Positions 27,501-39,300 of a stretch of DNA of 64,000 nucleotides are shown here, piece after piece. This DNA is from an uncultured Bacilli bacterium. GTDB taxonomy: Bacteria > Bacillota_I > Bacilli_A > RF39 > UBA660. The stretch is from contig CALVQT010000001.1 of the NCBI GenBank assembly GCA_944358375.1, forward strand, positions 284,699 to 348,698, given 5' to 3'. The translations under genes and the position numbers were made by a program. The notes beneath the pieces are model-generated. The model was not told the DNA's origin. It searched no databases and saw only the letters and a list, made by a program, of their open reading frames with translations. Numbering within the stretch: the stretch's first letter is position 1; each line of letters opens with the position of its first letter.

Positions 27501-29088
27501 GTTAGATAGAATACCAAAAAATATATATATCGATGATTTGATTAAAAAATACAATTATAGTGTTGAAAAGTTTAAATTAAATCCCATTATTGGTGAATAT
27601 GATAATCCATCAAATCAAAATCAAGGATTGGTTACATTAGATTTTAATACATTTGGAAATACAGTAATTTATGGTACTAATGAGAGTGGAAAAGATGAGT
27701 TATTACAAACAATATGTTATTCATTAATTAAAGATTATAGTAGTGAAGAATTAAATATGTATATTGCTGATTTTGGCGCTGAAACATTAATTAATTTTAA
27801 AAATGCACCTCAAGTTGGTGATGTTGTAATTAATGGTGAAGATGAAAAAGTAAATAATTTCCATAAATTATTACAAACAGAAATGAATAAAAGAAAGAAA
27901 TTATTTACTGAATATGGTGGTAATTATGATTCATATATAAAACATAGTGGTAAAACATTACCACAGATAATTTCAATTATAAATTCAATAGAAATAATGA
28001 ATGAATTATATATGGATAGCATAGATAAATTTGTCCCAATAATAAGGGAAGGAAATAAATATGGGATGTATTTTATATTTACTACTGAAAACCAAAGTAC
28101 TATTAAAATGAAAGTTACTCAAAGTTGTAAAAATAATATATGCTTACAAATGAATAATGAACAATCATATAAAGATATATTAGGAAAAACCTCAGGTCTT
28201 GTTCCTTCACAAAATCTTGGTAGAGGACTTATCAAGAAAGACGTGGTTTGTGAATTTCAAACAGCATTTATTACAAAAGAAGATACAACATATAATATTA
28301 TCAAACAACTAATTGAAGAAGTAAATACAAAAGGATATAAAAAAGCACAGCCTATACATGTTATGCCACAAGATATTAATATATCTAGATTTATGGATAA
28401 ATATGTTGGACTTAATGCAGTTCCTCTTGGTATTGAAATAGAAACTTTAAGTAGTATATTTTATGACTTTAAAAAGAAATGTTTTAATGTTATTGGAGTT
28501 TCAGAAATGGAAAATGCTACATTATTTATAAAAAATATTACTAAAGTTTTATCAATGAATAATAATATATTTAATGTTTGGGTAATAGATGCATCTAATT
28601 ATTATGAAAATTTTGAATATAACATAGAGTATATAAATAATAATTATAATGAATTTATTGATAAAATTAACATTATAAATGAAGAAATACAAAAGAAACT
28701 TGCTGATAATAATATGAATTATAGAGCTGTACAAAATGATAAAAACACATTAATTATGGTAATTGGATTTGAAAAATTCTTTAATAAGTTAGATGATGAA
28801 CATAAGAATAAATTTAAGAAGATATTAAATGATAATAGAGAATATGCTAAGATTAACTTTATGTTTATTGATATACCAATTTCATTTAAGAAGTATGAAT
28901 TTGATGAATGGTATAAAAACAGCTTTGATGGTAATAATGGTATTTGGGTTGGAGCTGGATTTAATCAACAATTCGTACTTAAAACATCAATTCAAAGAGT
29001 TACACTTGGATCAATTGATAAAGGACATATTATTATTGTTAAGAATGGAATTCCAATTAATGTAAAATTAATAAATGAAGTCAAGTAA
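24514..29088 (+). CDS. essC: EssC/YukB type VII secretion ATPase
   Basis: Central motor of the T7SSb-like system, 1524 residues. It has an FHA-like N-terminal region (about 100-175, with degenerate phosphothreonine-binding residues), two membrane helices at about 253-309, and then FtsK/SpoIIIE ATPase domains. ATPase 1 is intact: Walker A GMTGSGKSE at 706-713 and Walker B IIIIDEF (D828, E829). ATPase 2 has a degenerate loop GTNESGKDE near 1054. ATPase 3 near 1330 (GVSEMENAT) lacks the GK motif. Substrate recognition and regulation normally reside in these C-terminal domains. EsaA, EssA and EssB are absent from the window. It ends in a terminator, while the putative substrates downstream have their own promoter. 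Confidence 0.92.
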   Translation: MNLYLFDDDRIIIFTLPMKKVGNFWLKDDRNRNLVNIVAENNRWYIKPSKITKIYDSNNNTNNLILFNKTFYLVEKDSKKYLLYSDYENDNSFNNYTVNDNVVIKVGKSPNNQVCIPLSCVNDEHFELSYTNKKWNIKINENSVCYLNGRKIKNQITNCNFGDVINVYGVKFLLSCGYIFINNPFNNIILNGLEHIDILMDDNITDEEIEDEDMYKEEDYFLKSPRILKNIVAYDMKISSPPGKDNTPEVPLWITLGPMLTMSASSLIMLSNSLISYSNNERTFLQILPSLIICLSMMCTMLVWPFITKNYQKKQKIKKEEERQEAYKKYIDKKSKDLEIEYENQKRILQETILSTDVCYDMILNRRRSLWSRRNDQYDFLTLRVGKGDVKFNINIDYHSEDFSMESDNLKDMLNRLINYNKFITDVPVSYSFVENPLTAINGLYPKYITFTNNLILQIMAFHSYDNLKIVIFTDKINAQIWDYLKETPYCFSNDKQIRYFATNIDEMQEVSEYLSQIYISRKLLNKSSEKTVSFSEFTEGYFVILIDDIDSARKTDIVNNILKEKGVNLGFSLIVLEEKLSKIPSEVSKFLIIGEKTSIILDTTNNNQTKFIEEINFSYDMIACSKVVSNLPIRQEDSEKQLPSSMSFLELFSVGKIEQLNILNRYKENNPTKSLKAQIGINTVGEPFVLDLHEKSHGPHGLVAGMTGSGKSEFIITYVLSMAVNYSPEEVAFVLIDYKGGGLTGAFINSETGEKLPHVVGTITNLDKTEINRALASIKSELQRRQKIFNEVRQNTGEGTIDIYKYQRLYRDGRLIEPMPHLIIIIDEFAELKNQQPGFMEDLISTARIGRSLGVHLILATQKPSGVVDAQIWSNSKFKVCLKVQDKQDSMEMIKNDLAAELKNVGRFYLLVGYNEYFAMGQAAWAGAQYYPNDEYKKTVDKNLYFIDNVGSINKVINNSFAKVNLVSNGEELTNVVKYIIKIGEESNFKINKLWLDRIPKNIYIDDLIKKYNYSVEKFKLNPIIGEYDNPSNQNQGLVTLDFNTFGNTVIYGTNESGKDELLQTICYSLIKDYSSEELNMYIADFGAETLINFKNAPQVGDVVINGEDEKVNNFHKLLQTEMNKRKKLFTEYGGNYDSYIKHSGKTLPQIISIINSIEIMNELYMDSIDKFVPIIREGNKYGMYFIFTTENQSTIKMKVTQSCKNNICLQMNNEQSYKDILGKTSGLVPSQNLGRGLIKKDVVCEFQTAFITKEDTTYNIIKQLIEEVNTKGYKKAQPIHVMPQDINISRFMDKYVGLNAVPLGIEIETLSSIFYDFKKKCFNVIGVSEMENATLFIKNITKVLSMNNNIFNVWVIDASNYYENFEYNIEYINNNYNEFIDKINIINEEIQKKLADNNMNYRAVQNDKNTLIMVIGFEKFFNKLDDEHKNKFKKILNDNREYAKINFMFIDIPISFKKYEFDEWYKNSFDGNNGIWVGAGFNQQFVLKTSIQRVTLGSIDKGHIIIVKNGIPINVKLINEVK

Positions 29089-29103
29089 AACTTGGCTTTT
29101 TTA
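29078..29103 (+). terminator. Intrinsic terminator after essC
   Basis: AAGTCAAG (29078-29085), loop TAAAA, CTTGGCTT (29091-29098) with G-T pairing, then T residues. It separates machinery genes from the substrate genes. Confidence 0.7.
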
Positions 29104-29125
29104 TTTTTAAAAAAAGTCTTTTTTA

Positions 29126-29154
29126 TTGCAATAATACTTTATTTATTGTAAAAT
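29126..29154 (+). promoter_or_regulatory. Promoter of the WXG-like substrate gene
   Basis: TTGCAA at 29126-29131, a 17-base spacer and TAAAAT at 29149-29154, ahead of AGGAGG and the ATG at 29177. Confidence 0.5.
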
Positions 29155-29176
29155 TACAATAGGAGGTAAATGATAA

Positions 29177-29794
29177 ATGAATCATAAAGTAAATAGTGTA
29201 CAAGCACTACATGATGATGCTTATGGATTATACAATAATGTTGTTATTGGAAGCGCTAATTATAGTGCAGAAACACTTATTGCTAATCTATCAAGTGGAA
29301 TTCAAATTTTAAAAGGTTGTTGGGAAGGAAAAGATGCTGGTGTACAAATTCAAAATATAGTAAGAGTACACAATGCAATGGTAGCTATAAGAAACACATT
29401 AGGTAATCTTTGTGTTGAAGCATCTAAAATAGCAGCTAATTATAGACAAATTCAAAATTCTAATGGTGCTGGTATGGAAGTTTTTGGAACTATTATAAGC
29501 GAAGAAAAAGCTGTAATGGAAGATTATAGTGATACAAGAGATACAATCAATATTACACCAGATGCTGATAATGGTCGTTTAAAAATTGATGCTGCTAATG
29601 GTGCTATAGATAACTTTATTTCAGAAGTTAAAAGATATTACACTGCTATTATGGATAATTGGCAAGCTGGAATTGGAAGACAAGAAGCAGTTGATGCATT
29701 TGATGCTTTCTTAAGTAGTTCTAATCAATATAAAGAAACATTATCAATAGTATCATCAAGTATTCAAACAGCATTGAGAAATTACAGTTTATAG
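29177..29794 (+). CDS. Tandem WXG100-like type VII secretion protein
   Basis: A 205-residue all-helical protein without a signal peptide. It has two WxG-like turns: CWEGKDAG near residue 55 and NWQAGIGR near residue 162, each between long amphipathic helices. That is the layout of two ESAT-6/WXG100 hairpins in one chain, in effect a fused dimer. The separating linker (about 100-125) is acidic. Position directly after essC supports a role as secreted substrate or co-secreted adaptor. It has its own promoter and a good AGGAGG site. I did not recognise a named family beyond WXG-like. Confidence 0.65.
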   Translation: MNHKVNSVQALHDDAYGLYNNVVIGSANYSAETLIANLSSGIQILKGCWEGKDAGVQIQNIVRVHNAMVAIRNTLGNLCVEASKIAANYRQIQNSNGAGMEVFGTIISEEKAVMEDYSDTRDTINITPDADNGRLKIDAANGAIDNFISEVKRYYTAIMDNWQAGIGRQEAVDAFDAFLSSSNQYKETLSIVSSSIQTALRNYSL

Positions 29795-29800
29795 TAAAAA

Positions 29801-29877
29801 ATAAGAAGTTTTTTAAACTTCTTATTTCATAAGTAGAATGATTAATCTTGTTCTATTTATGAAATAAGAAGAGGTGA
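29801..29877 (+). promoter_or_regulatory. Overlapping alternative hairpins between the WXG gene and downstream genes
   Basis: Arm A (29801-29811) pairs with arm B (29815-29825) to form a terminator-like hairpin. A larger arm (29818-29838) that includes part of B pairs with 29851-29871 in a 21-bp stem with one mismatch or G-U pair. The two structures are mutually exclusive. The second ends at the GAGGTGA ribosome site (29871-29877) of the next gene, so it could limit or tune expression of the downstream genes relative to the WXG protein. Confidence 0.5.
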
Positions 29878-29882
29878 GATAG

Positions 29883-30347
29883 ATGTGCGAATGTACTAAA
29901 CGAGCAGCTATTGCAGAAGCAGAAGCCAAAATTAAAGAATTAAATGCAAAAAGAAAAGAATTAATATCTGAGCAAAATAGAACAGAATCTTGTAGAGGGG
30001 TAATTGATTGTGCAAGAGGTAAATTGCAACAAGTATATAATGATTTAAAATCTGGTTGTATTGTTAATAACGGTATGTCAATCATTGAATGCGGAAATTT
30101 TTCTGATGAAAATAGCATAGCTACTCAAATAAGTAATTTTGAAAATATAGAAAATGAATTAAATGAAAGAAAACAAGAATTATATAGAATGTTACTTACT
30201 ATTGATGAAGATATAGCAAGTCAAGAAGAAATAAAGAATAATCCGCCAGATGATGATTGTGCAGATTGTAAAGCTAAAGGTGCAACTAAAGCAACATATG
30301 CTTATTGGACTTCTTCATACGTAGTGGGTACTAGAGCTCCACGTTAG
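29883..30347 (+). CDS. Small Cys-rich helical protein of the T7SS-like locus
   Basis: A 154-residue protein: an N-terminal CEC motif, two long helices with heptad character (about 5-40 and 80-120), eight cysteines in all, including a CADC pair near the C-terminus, and a short tail rich in Tyr and Thr. Size, helical hairpin character and location between a WXG protein and a very large putative effector resemble the small Lap/DUF5082-type partners that accompany LXG toxins. That assignment is inference. The cysteines could bind zinc, like the N-terminal ribbon of the giant protein encoded 25 bases downstream. Confidence 0.55.
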   Translation: MCECTKRAAIAEAEAKIKELNAKRKELISEQNRTESCRGVIDCARGKLQQVYNDLKSGCIVNNGMSIIECGNFSDENSIATQISNFENIENELNERKQELYRMLLTIDEDIASQEEIKNNPPDDDCADCKAKGATKATYAYWTSSYVVGTRAPR

Positions 30348-30372
30348 GAAAAAAAAGATTGTTAGGTGAAAT

Positions 30373-33300
30373 ATGAAATGTGTTAATTGTGGCTATGAAA
30401 TAAATAGTGATTCTAATGAATGTCCTAAATGTGGATATAAAGTTGATACAGAACAAATTATAAATAAAAAGAATGTAGCATTAGCTGGTGGATCTGTTTT
30501 AGCTGCCGGTCTTTCAATTGCGGGAATAAATAAACTAGCAAATGGAAATAAAACAAAAGCTGATGCAAAACCTATAATTGAAGTAGAAGAAGATTTAGTT
30601 GTAGATAATACACCTAATGATGATTTTAATGTGGAAGAAAATATTCCTGAAGAAGTAACTGAAGATGTAGCTGAAGAAGTTATAGTCGAAGATAATTTAG
30701 AAGATGATTCTAATATAAGTGATATGTCTTCATCAAATAAGTATAATGATCCTTTAGAAATAGATAATTCAAATAAAAAACCATCTTCTAATGATAAAGA
30801 TGATAGTAAAGTAGAAGATGAAAAAGAAGAAACTGAAGAAATAGAAGATGAAAAAGAAGAAACTGATGAATTAGAAGATGAAATTAAAGAAGAAACAGAA
30901 GAGGAAGAAAAAGAAACAATTGAAGAATATGAAGAAGAATTTGTAGGATATAGTGCCGATAATAGTGAAACTTCAGGTGCAGGAAGTGGAAGTTCAGATT
31001 ATAAAAGTGGAAATGTAGACTTTTATTTTAACTATGCCTCAGTTGATTCAGCTATTAAAACTTTATCAGAAGTGAGCAGTTGTAGTAGTGGAAACTATAA
31101 TATGAATAATATATTTGAAACTGTTGAATCTATATTTGATAATCAACATAATAATACAATATATTATGGTGAAAGTAATAAAAGTAATAAAGATAATACT
31201 AATTTAAAGAATAATATACGTAGTTTTAATGGTGAAAATGGTTTTCTTCAATCATTAACATCAACTTTACAAGATGTATGGAGTAAAGCAACTGCTAATA
31301 TGACTGAAGAAGAAATAGATAAAAATATAAGTGCTGGTATAATAGAAAATCTTGCTACTTATGGAGATATAGATCTAGATGGAAATGGTCAAAATGATTA
31401 TTTAGAAAGATTAGTTGATTTAGGATATGCAGATTCAATTGAGAGTTTAATTGCTGAATATTCTAGTACAGCTGTTGAGTATGCACAAAAAGCTGCTGCA
31501 GAAACTGAATCAGCAGAAGGATATGATTATACAAGCTCAGCAACATATAAAGCTTATCAAGCATTAACAGGAAGAAACTTATCTAAAGATGATGTTGTTG
31601 CTATGGAGAGAGATAGATTAGACAATGTTGCTGGTGGTTTATGGGTTGGAATGAGTATTGATGCTATAAATGGTAATTTAAATTCAAATGGTCAAACATT
31701 AGAAAACTTTACTTACCAACAATTGAACGATGGATTAAAAGATGAAGAAGGTAATTATATCAATCAAGACAGCAAAAGCGAAGGTCAAAAAAAATTAGAA
31801 AAACTTATCTATGGTCTTGAATTGAAAGAAGGTGCTAATGGAGATAAAGAAGTTTTAGAATTACTACAAGGTTCTATTAAAGCAAATTTTGATCCTGAAC
31901 ATTGTTTTCCTGGAGATCATGTTTATGAAATGCTTGAAACTGGATTTATAGAAGGATATTTTAATGAAAATGGAGAACCTATAGATTTTTTTGAAAGATA
32001 TGATTGTGAAGGTGTAACAAATATTTCTGAAGCTAAGTCTGCAGAAGGATATGAATATGTAAATAGAAATAAAGATATGTTTAACCAAGTATTAGAAAGT
32101 AGAACAGAAGTTGAAAGAATGGTATGTAGTCCTCGCGAAGAATATTATCATAATATTCTTCAAATGTATGATAAAGCAAATCCGGAATTACAACTTGCAT
32201 TAGAAACCGCTGGATATGCTAAAACTGATGAAGTGACAGATTCGCAGGGTAATATAACTGAATCAGCAAATGTTTTAATACAAGATATTTCAGGTGGAAA
32301 TCCTGTTTATGAAAGTAAATATACTCCGGAAGAATATAAAGATATAAAATCAAGAGTAGAAAAAGCTCTTGAAGATTATGAAAAAGCTAGTAATAATATA
32401 TCTGCTTATAATTCAATGTTCAATTCTGAATATTCTGTTGTTAATATGTATCAACAATATATAGTAAACCCTTTAAATGAGATTATTAATGAAAATAGTA
32501 ATATTCTTTTTGATGCTTCAAATAATTTAAATTATGAAAAATTATTTGAATTATTCGATGAAAAGATAAATACTGAAGGAAATTTACCAATTAGTGCATA
32601 TTTAGATATGACTATAAATGGTAATTATGATGCATACATGTATGCAGAAGATAAACAAGTAAGTGGTGCTATAAATGGAAACCAAATAAATACTTTAAGC
32701 GCTTTAACTTATACTAATGAAGATGGTAAAGAAATAAATATTGGTTCAGAATTAGTAGCAACTTTAAGTAGTAACTTTGGAGATACAATACAATATAAAA
32801 ATGAAATACAATCATATTTAGATTTTAATGAATTAATAATTCCATATTCAATTGCATTAAATAATGATTTAAAATCTCAAGAAGATATGAAAAAACTTTC
32901 AGGAGTAACGGATTTAACTGCTTTGACACCAGAGCAAATGGAAATATTTAATAAATCATTTGAAACAGCAAGATTACTTGATGAAGCAGCAGTAAAATTG
33001 GGAGATGCTTTAGATAGTTATTATTCAAATGAAATACTTATGGATGATTTAAAAAAAGATCGTTTAGATTTTAAACAAGCTAATTCAATTAAATATTTTA
33101 ATAATCGAGCATTTGAATTAACTGAAAGAGAACAATTATTTTTAGATACATATGAAACGGAACATTCTACTAATTTAGAAATAGTACCAGTTGTTGAAGA
33201 AATTGCAAAGGCTTATGATAAATTTGATAAAATTGAATCACAAGAACAATTAATAAGTGTTATAAATGAAATAAGTACATTAGAGGCAGAAAAAACAAAA

Positions 33301-36300
33301 AAAGAAATGATGGTTTTTGAAGTGCTTGATGATATGAATGATGTAAATTGGAAATCAGAAATAGCAAAAGCTTCTATTGAATTTGAAAGTCAAGAACTTG
33401 TATTTTATGATTCAAATAATAATAGAATAAATAACTTATCTAGTGAAGAAAAAGCATTATATATTGCTTTAAATTATGAAGAATATGGAAAGTATATGTA
33501 TGCTTTGTCTATTAATGAAAGAGATTATGTAAATGCATTAATGGAAAATTCAAATTTTATATTAAAAGGATTATCTTATATTAATAATACTAATCCAAAT
33601 GAATTTTCTAATTACTTTAAAAGTATGGTTGAAGGTGGAAGTCTTTCACTTGCTAAAAAAACTTTTGAAATTACACAGCAAAGATATGATGAATCAGGTG
33701 ATATAGGAGATTTTTGGTGGACTTTATTGGAATCTGCCAAAGCTGGAGGAAATCAAATTAAATATGGCTTTGTAAATTTATTTGATGCTGATGGAATTAG
33801 AAATAGAGTAGATTATCATAATGCTCTTGTAAGCAATTATTTATCTCAAGAAATGGATAGTAAATTTTTCTATCATGCATATAATGTAAGTACAAGCATA
33901 GTAAATATGTTACCAAGAATTATATTATCTGTTGCAATTCCGGGAATAGGTAATTTTTTAGGAAGTGGATTCATGTGGATAACATCTGCTGGAAATGCTA
34001 CTGAAGATTTTATGCAACAAGGACTTTCTCATGAAGAAGCACTATTTTTTGGTGCAATATCAGGAACTTTTGAAGTAGCATTACAATCTATCTTTGGTTC
34101 TAAATATTTAGGCGGTGTTAAATTTAATGGATTAAAAGATGCAGTAGCAAAATCATTAGGATTATCTACTAATGGCACACTAAGAAATATGGTATTTGAG
34201 CAATTTATGGAAGCAATGGGTGAAGGTGTAGAAGAATTTTCGCAAGAAGTAATTGGCACATGGCTAATTAATCTTGCTAATATGGATGAAATTGAAGAGA
34301 GTTATTTTCAATATAAAGATCTTGTAAGTAAGGCAAATGACCAAAATCTTAGTGCGGAAGAAAAAACAAAATATCTTGAAGAATTAAGACAAGTTTATTT
34401 GAATAGTTTATATGAAAATGAATTAGAAGGAAGTGCTAATTCAATGTCATATAATACATATATATCATTTGATAATTGGCTAAAACTAAATAAAAATTTA
34501 CTTGAAAATGATGAATTATTTAATAATTGGATAAATGTACAAGGAGAAAATGCAAGCTATCCTCTAGAATGGTATTGGACAAATAGAGAAAAAGTAAATT
34601 GGGGTTCTGCAGTTCAAGCAGGAATATATGGTGCAGTATCATCACTTATTATGGGTGCTTCAAGTGCGGGAATTAAAACGGCCTCATATATTAAATCAAA
34701 ACATTCAGGCTTAGTTAATGCATTTATGCAAAGTAGGATAGAGCAAGGACATTATTATGATGTTATAGAAAACATTATTGCACTTTCTAATTATATGAAG
34801 GGTTTAAGCAACAGTAAGATTACTGATATTAATCCATTTCTTAATAATATTAAGAATAACCAAAAATTTGAAGAAACATATTCATCATACTATGATTATA
34901 TGAGGGCTAATGGTGTAAAAGAAAGTAATATAAAATCTAGAGATGAACTTGCTTTACAAATGTTTGTAGAACTTACAAGTAAAATGAATTCTACAGTATT
35001 ATCAGGATTAAATCCTGAATATTTAAGAGCCAAAACAACATCATATGAAAGTAATATTAAAAATTTATATAATATAAATAAAGAAATTGAATTATTAAAT
35101 GAAAAAATATCTAAAGAAACAAATAAAGAAACAAAAGAAAATCTAAAAAAAGAATTAATCGTTCTAAAATCACAAAAAAACTCATTAGAAAGTTCAATTA
35201 AAGAGCAAGAAATATTATTAAAAAGAGAACTTGCTAATTTTGAAATGATTGAAAATATGAGTGAAATGACTCCTGAAAAAATATCATTAGAAGTTAAGTC
35301 AATACAAGAACAAATGAATGAAATAACTCAAAAGATTAATGATAATAACAGAGCAAAAGTAGCACAAGAAAATAATTTAAAATCATTAGGATCAGGATTT
35401 GTTGATTCAACAACTGGCAAACATATGTCAAAAGAACAAAAGAGTTCACAGATGAGTAAAGCTCAAAAAGAAATAAATAGAATAACTAATGAAAATGCTG
35501 AATTAGAATCTAAATTATCTGAGTTAAAATCTAATTTACTTAAAATGAAGATGTATGAATTATTAAGTAATCCTAATGCAAAATTATCATCATTAACAAA
35601 TGAAGAATTTAATTATTTTATTTCTCATGCGACTAGCGGGATGATAGATTTATATAGTAATGAGATAGTTGAAAGTATTAAAAATATTAATGAAGAAAAT
35701 ATTCAAGATTTTTATAATAAAATGAGTGATATGTTTGCTAATGGATATAAAAATGAATTATATTCTAATTTAGATAATATATCAGATGAAAACATAAGAA
35801 ATAAGTGTACAGAAATTTTAGATAGTAAAGTATCACCAGAGAATTTTTATGCAAGTCTTTTTGATTTATATAATCAAAAATATAAACTTTCAGAAGAAGA
35901 ATTAGCTAAGTTAAATAAAGAAAATCCTGGACTTATACAATTTATAAAGAATAAATTTAATGAAGCTAAAACTAAAAAAGAAGACCTTAAACGAATAAAG
36001 AATGAACAAAGTAGTGAATTAAGAACTAAAATAAGAAGAGAATTAGAATTAGAAATACAAAGTATTAGACAGGAAATAGAAGAAAGACCAAAACCTGAAA
36101 CTGCTAAATCAAAAGATAAAATACAACAAAGACAAAGCATAATAGATAATTTAGAAGCAAAAATAACAGATTTAAGAAATATTTATATAGAATTATCTAA
36201 TAATTTAAATGATCCAAATAAAAGTATCACAAATTTAAGTACACCAGCATTCAATCGTTTAGTTAATATAATGACACAAGAAAATATAACAACATTTAGT

Positions 36301-39300
36301 AGTGAAATAATGACTAGATTAAATGATATTTCTAATGATAACTTTGTTAAATTGCTTGAAAAAATGTCACTTGATATAATTTATAAATATAAGAGTAATT
36401 TATCTGAAAAAATAAATTCAATAGAAGAAAACACAAAGGAAAGTATTAAGTTAAAAGAAACAGCAAATTCTTTATTAATAAATGGTATAAATGATTATAT
36501 TGATATCAAAGCTAAGATAGAAGAAACTGTAGATGATGCTATTAGTAGTGATTTGAATATCGTACAAACTATAAAAAATAAAATAGACTCTTTATTAAAA
36601 ATAAATACTGAAAGAGTAGCAAAAATTAATGAAACTAGAGAAGAAATAAAAAATAGAGTATTAAATAAAATTGATGAAGAGATAAATCAAAGAAAAGAAA
36701 GAATAAATAAATTAGAAAATTCTAATAAAACTAATGCAACCAAAGTTCGTAAAACACAACAAGAAATTGATAGATTAAATCAAGAAATTAATAATTTAAA
36801 TGCTATTAAAGAAGAAATAAATAATAAATTTTCTAATTCAAAAACAAAACTATCAAGGTTAAGTAAAGAAACATTAAATTATTTATATGAAAATATGAGT
36901 GATGAAGAAATTGCTTTTTATACTCCACAAATTATTAGTGGATTAAATAAACTTAGTAATGAAAATTTTAAAATATTTGTTGAAAATCTTAGTGAAGAAA
37001 CAATTTATAATTATAAAGATAAATTTATAAGAAGAGCATCAATAATAATAAAAGATGTTAATAATAGAGAATATATTTTAAATCTTATTGAGCAAAAAAA
37101 TAACAATTTTAACGTAAAAACAAACTCATCTGTTGAAACTGTAGCAAGAGTTGTAGTTGATGAAACAATAAATTATAGTAATATCGATGTTAGTTTAATT
37201 GTAAAAATAGTTAATTTATTGTCTGGAAAAGTATCAGAAAAAACAATATTAGAATTTATGTCAAAAAATAATATAAAAGATTTGTCAAGTGAATCACTTA
37301 ATGAAATAATTCTAAATTTAGATACAGAAAATTTAAATAATTCTGAAGTGTTATCACAAATTATGGAAGTGATAAACAAGGTAAGAGATAATGTGGTTTT
37401 AGGATTAATCAATAATTTGACTAATGAAAATTTAACTAATAATAAAGTTAAATTGAAAACAAGAGTTAATAATATATCATCAAATTCAATTAAAACATTT
37501 ACTCAAGGTTTATTAGTTAATAAATTATTTAATAATAATATTGATCTCGAATCTAATAATGAAATATCTTCGAATAAAAAAACCAATGAAAAAATAATAG
37601 AATTAATTCAAAATAATGATAAAGTTCCAACAGAAGTAATAATTGATATTTTAAAAAATTCGATGCTAACCAAAGAGCAAAAAACAAAAATAACTAAGAT
37701 ATTAATAAATAACTATGTTAAAAATGAAAACAGAATGTTTGGAATATTAAACAATCAAGTTCAAAAATTAATAAATAATGTTAATGAATTAATTTCAAAT
37801 TATAAAATTAATAACAGTAAAATAAATATGCTTGAAACTAAATTAAAAAATATTCAAATTAATATTAATAATAAATTAAAAACTCTAAATTTAAATATTT
37901 CTAAATTAAGAGATATAGTAAATAGTTTTAAAAGTGATTTTGATTTAATTAAAAAACTATATAATGGTTTAAATGAAAGAGTGAGTGATTGCTTAAATAA
38001 AATTAATGAAATTAAGAATTTGGCAATGATGCACATCAATAATATAGTCGGTATAGACAACATACTATATAACAGTGTATTATCAGCAATTGAAAGTAAT
38101 ACAAATTTAAATAGCAAAAAATTCAGAGAAAAGTTTAATAAATTAATACAAGCAGTGGATATAGATGCGAATTATGAATTATTGCAACGATTAATGGATA
38201 GTGTTACATCAAGAATGATGAATGGATTTAGATTTGATAGAGAAACATATAAAACAATATTTGAATCAGAAATATTTTCAGCAGACAATACATTTGCAAT
38301 AAAATATTTAAATCATTATTTAGCAGAAATGGTTTCATCAGAAGTGGCTGATTCAGTAACAAAAATATATGAAGCTGCAAGAAGAACAACGAGAGAAGGA
38401 ATGTCAGATTTGTACTCATATTGTGATCATACTGAAGGTCATGTATTACAAGTAGCATATTTTGCGATGCATGCGTTGAATGTACAAAATGATGCAATAA
38501 GAAATAATGCAATGCCAATGAGTTATAATATAAGTGAAGAATATAAAATGATGTTTTTAGCTGGATTATTACATGATTTAGGAATGGCAGCGAAAGATGC
38601 GAATACACCTGGAATGAATGCATATTTAGTAGAAACAGCAGATGGAAAAATAAAATTAGAAATAAAACAAATAAGAGAATTAAGTAATCCAAAGGATTCA
38701 AATGCAGAGTCTGGATCGGTAAGAGAAAATCATACATTAAATAGTGCGTTACAAATATTATTATTAAGGAATAAATTTGATGCTAAAAAAATAAATGTAG
38801 ATAAACTATCACTATTAGCATTGATAGTCTTTTCACATAGTAAATCCAACTCAGGAGTAGTAGATCTAACACAAAAAAATGATTGGAGTTTCTCAGTAGA
38901 AAAGATAATTGAATCAGTAAAAGAGTGGAATAATACACATGAAGAGAAAATAGAATTCAATGAAAATAATGTATTAGCGGAAGTAGATACATCAGAAACA
39001 AATAGAAAAAGAACATCAAAACAAAAAATTAAAAAGCCAAAAGGAAGAAAAGAATATTATGCATATGATGTAAAATTTGATAGTCAAACAATTATGGAGC
39101 TTCCAAATTTAGGATTAGCAATAAGAGTAGGAGATGCATATGTAAGTAAAGGAGCGATAAAACTAAAAAATCCAATAACATGGAAATATAATAATAAAAT
39201 ATATAAAACAGATAGATTAGTAAAAGCACAAACTGGAATGTATATGGCATATGATTCATCAATAGATACATATAGAATGGAAGATATTGAAACAACAGAA

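Noticed and set aside
38228..38737. Long antisense open frames inside the giant gene
   Set aside because: They are low-complexity, Leu/Phe/Ile-rich shadows of the plus-strand coding frame without ribosome sites.
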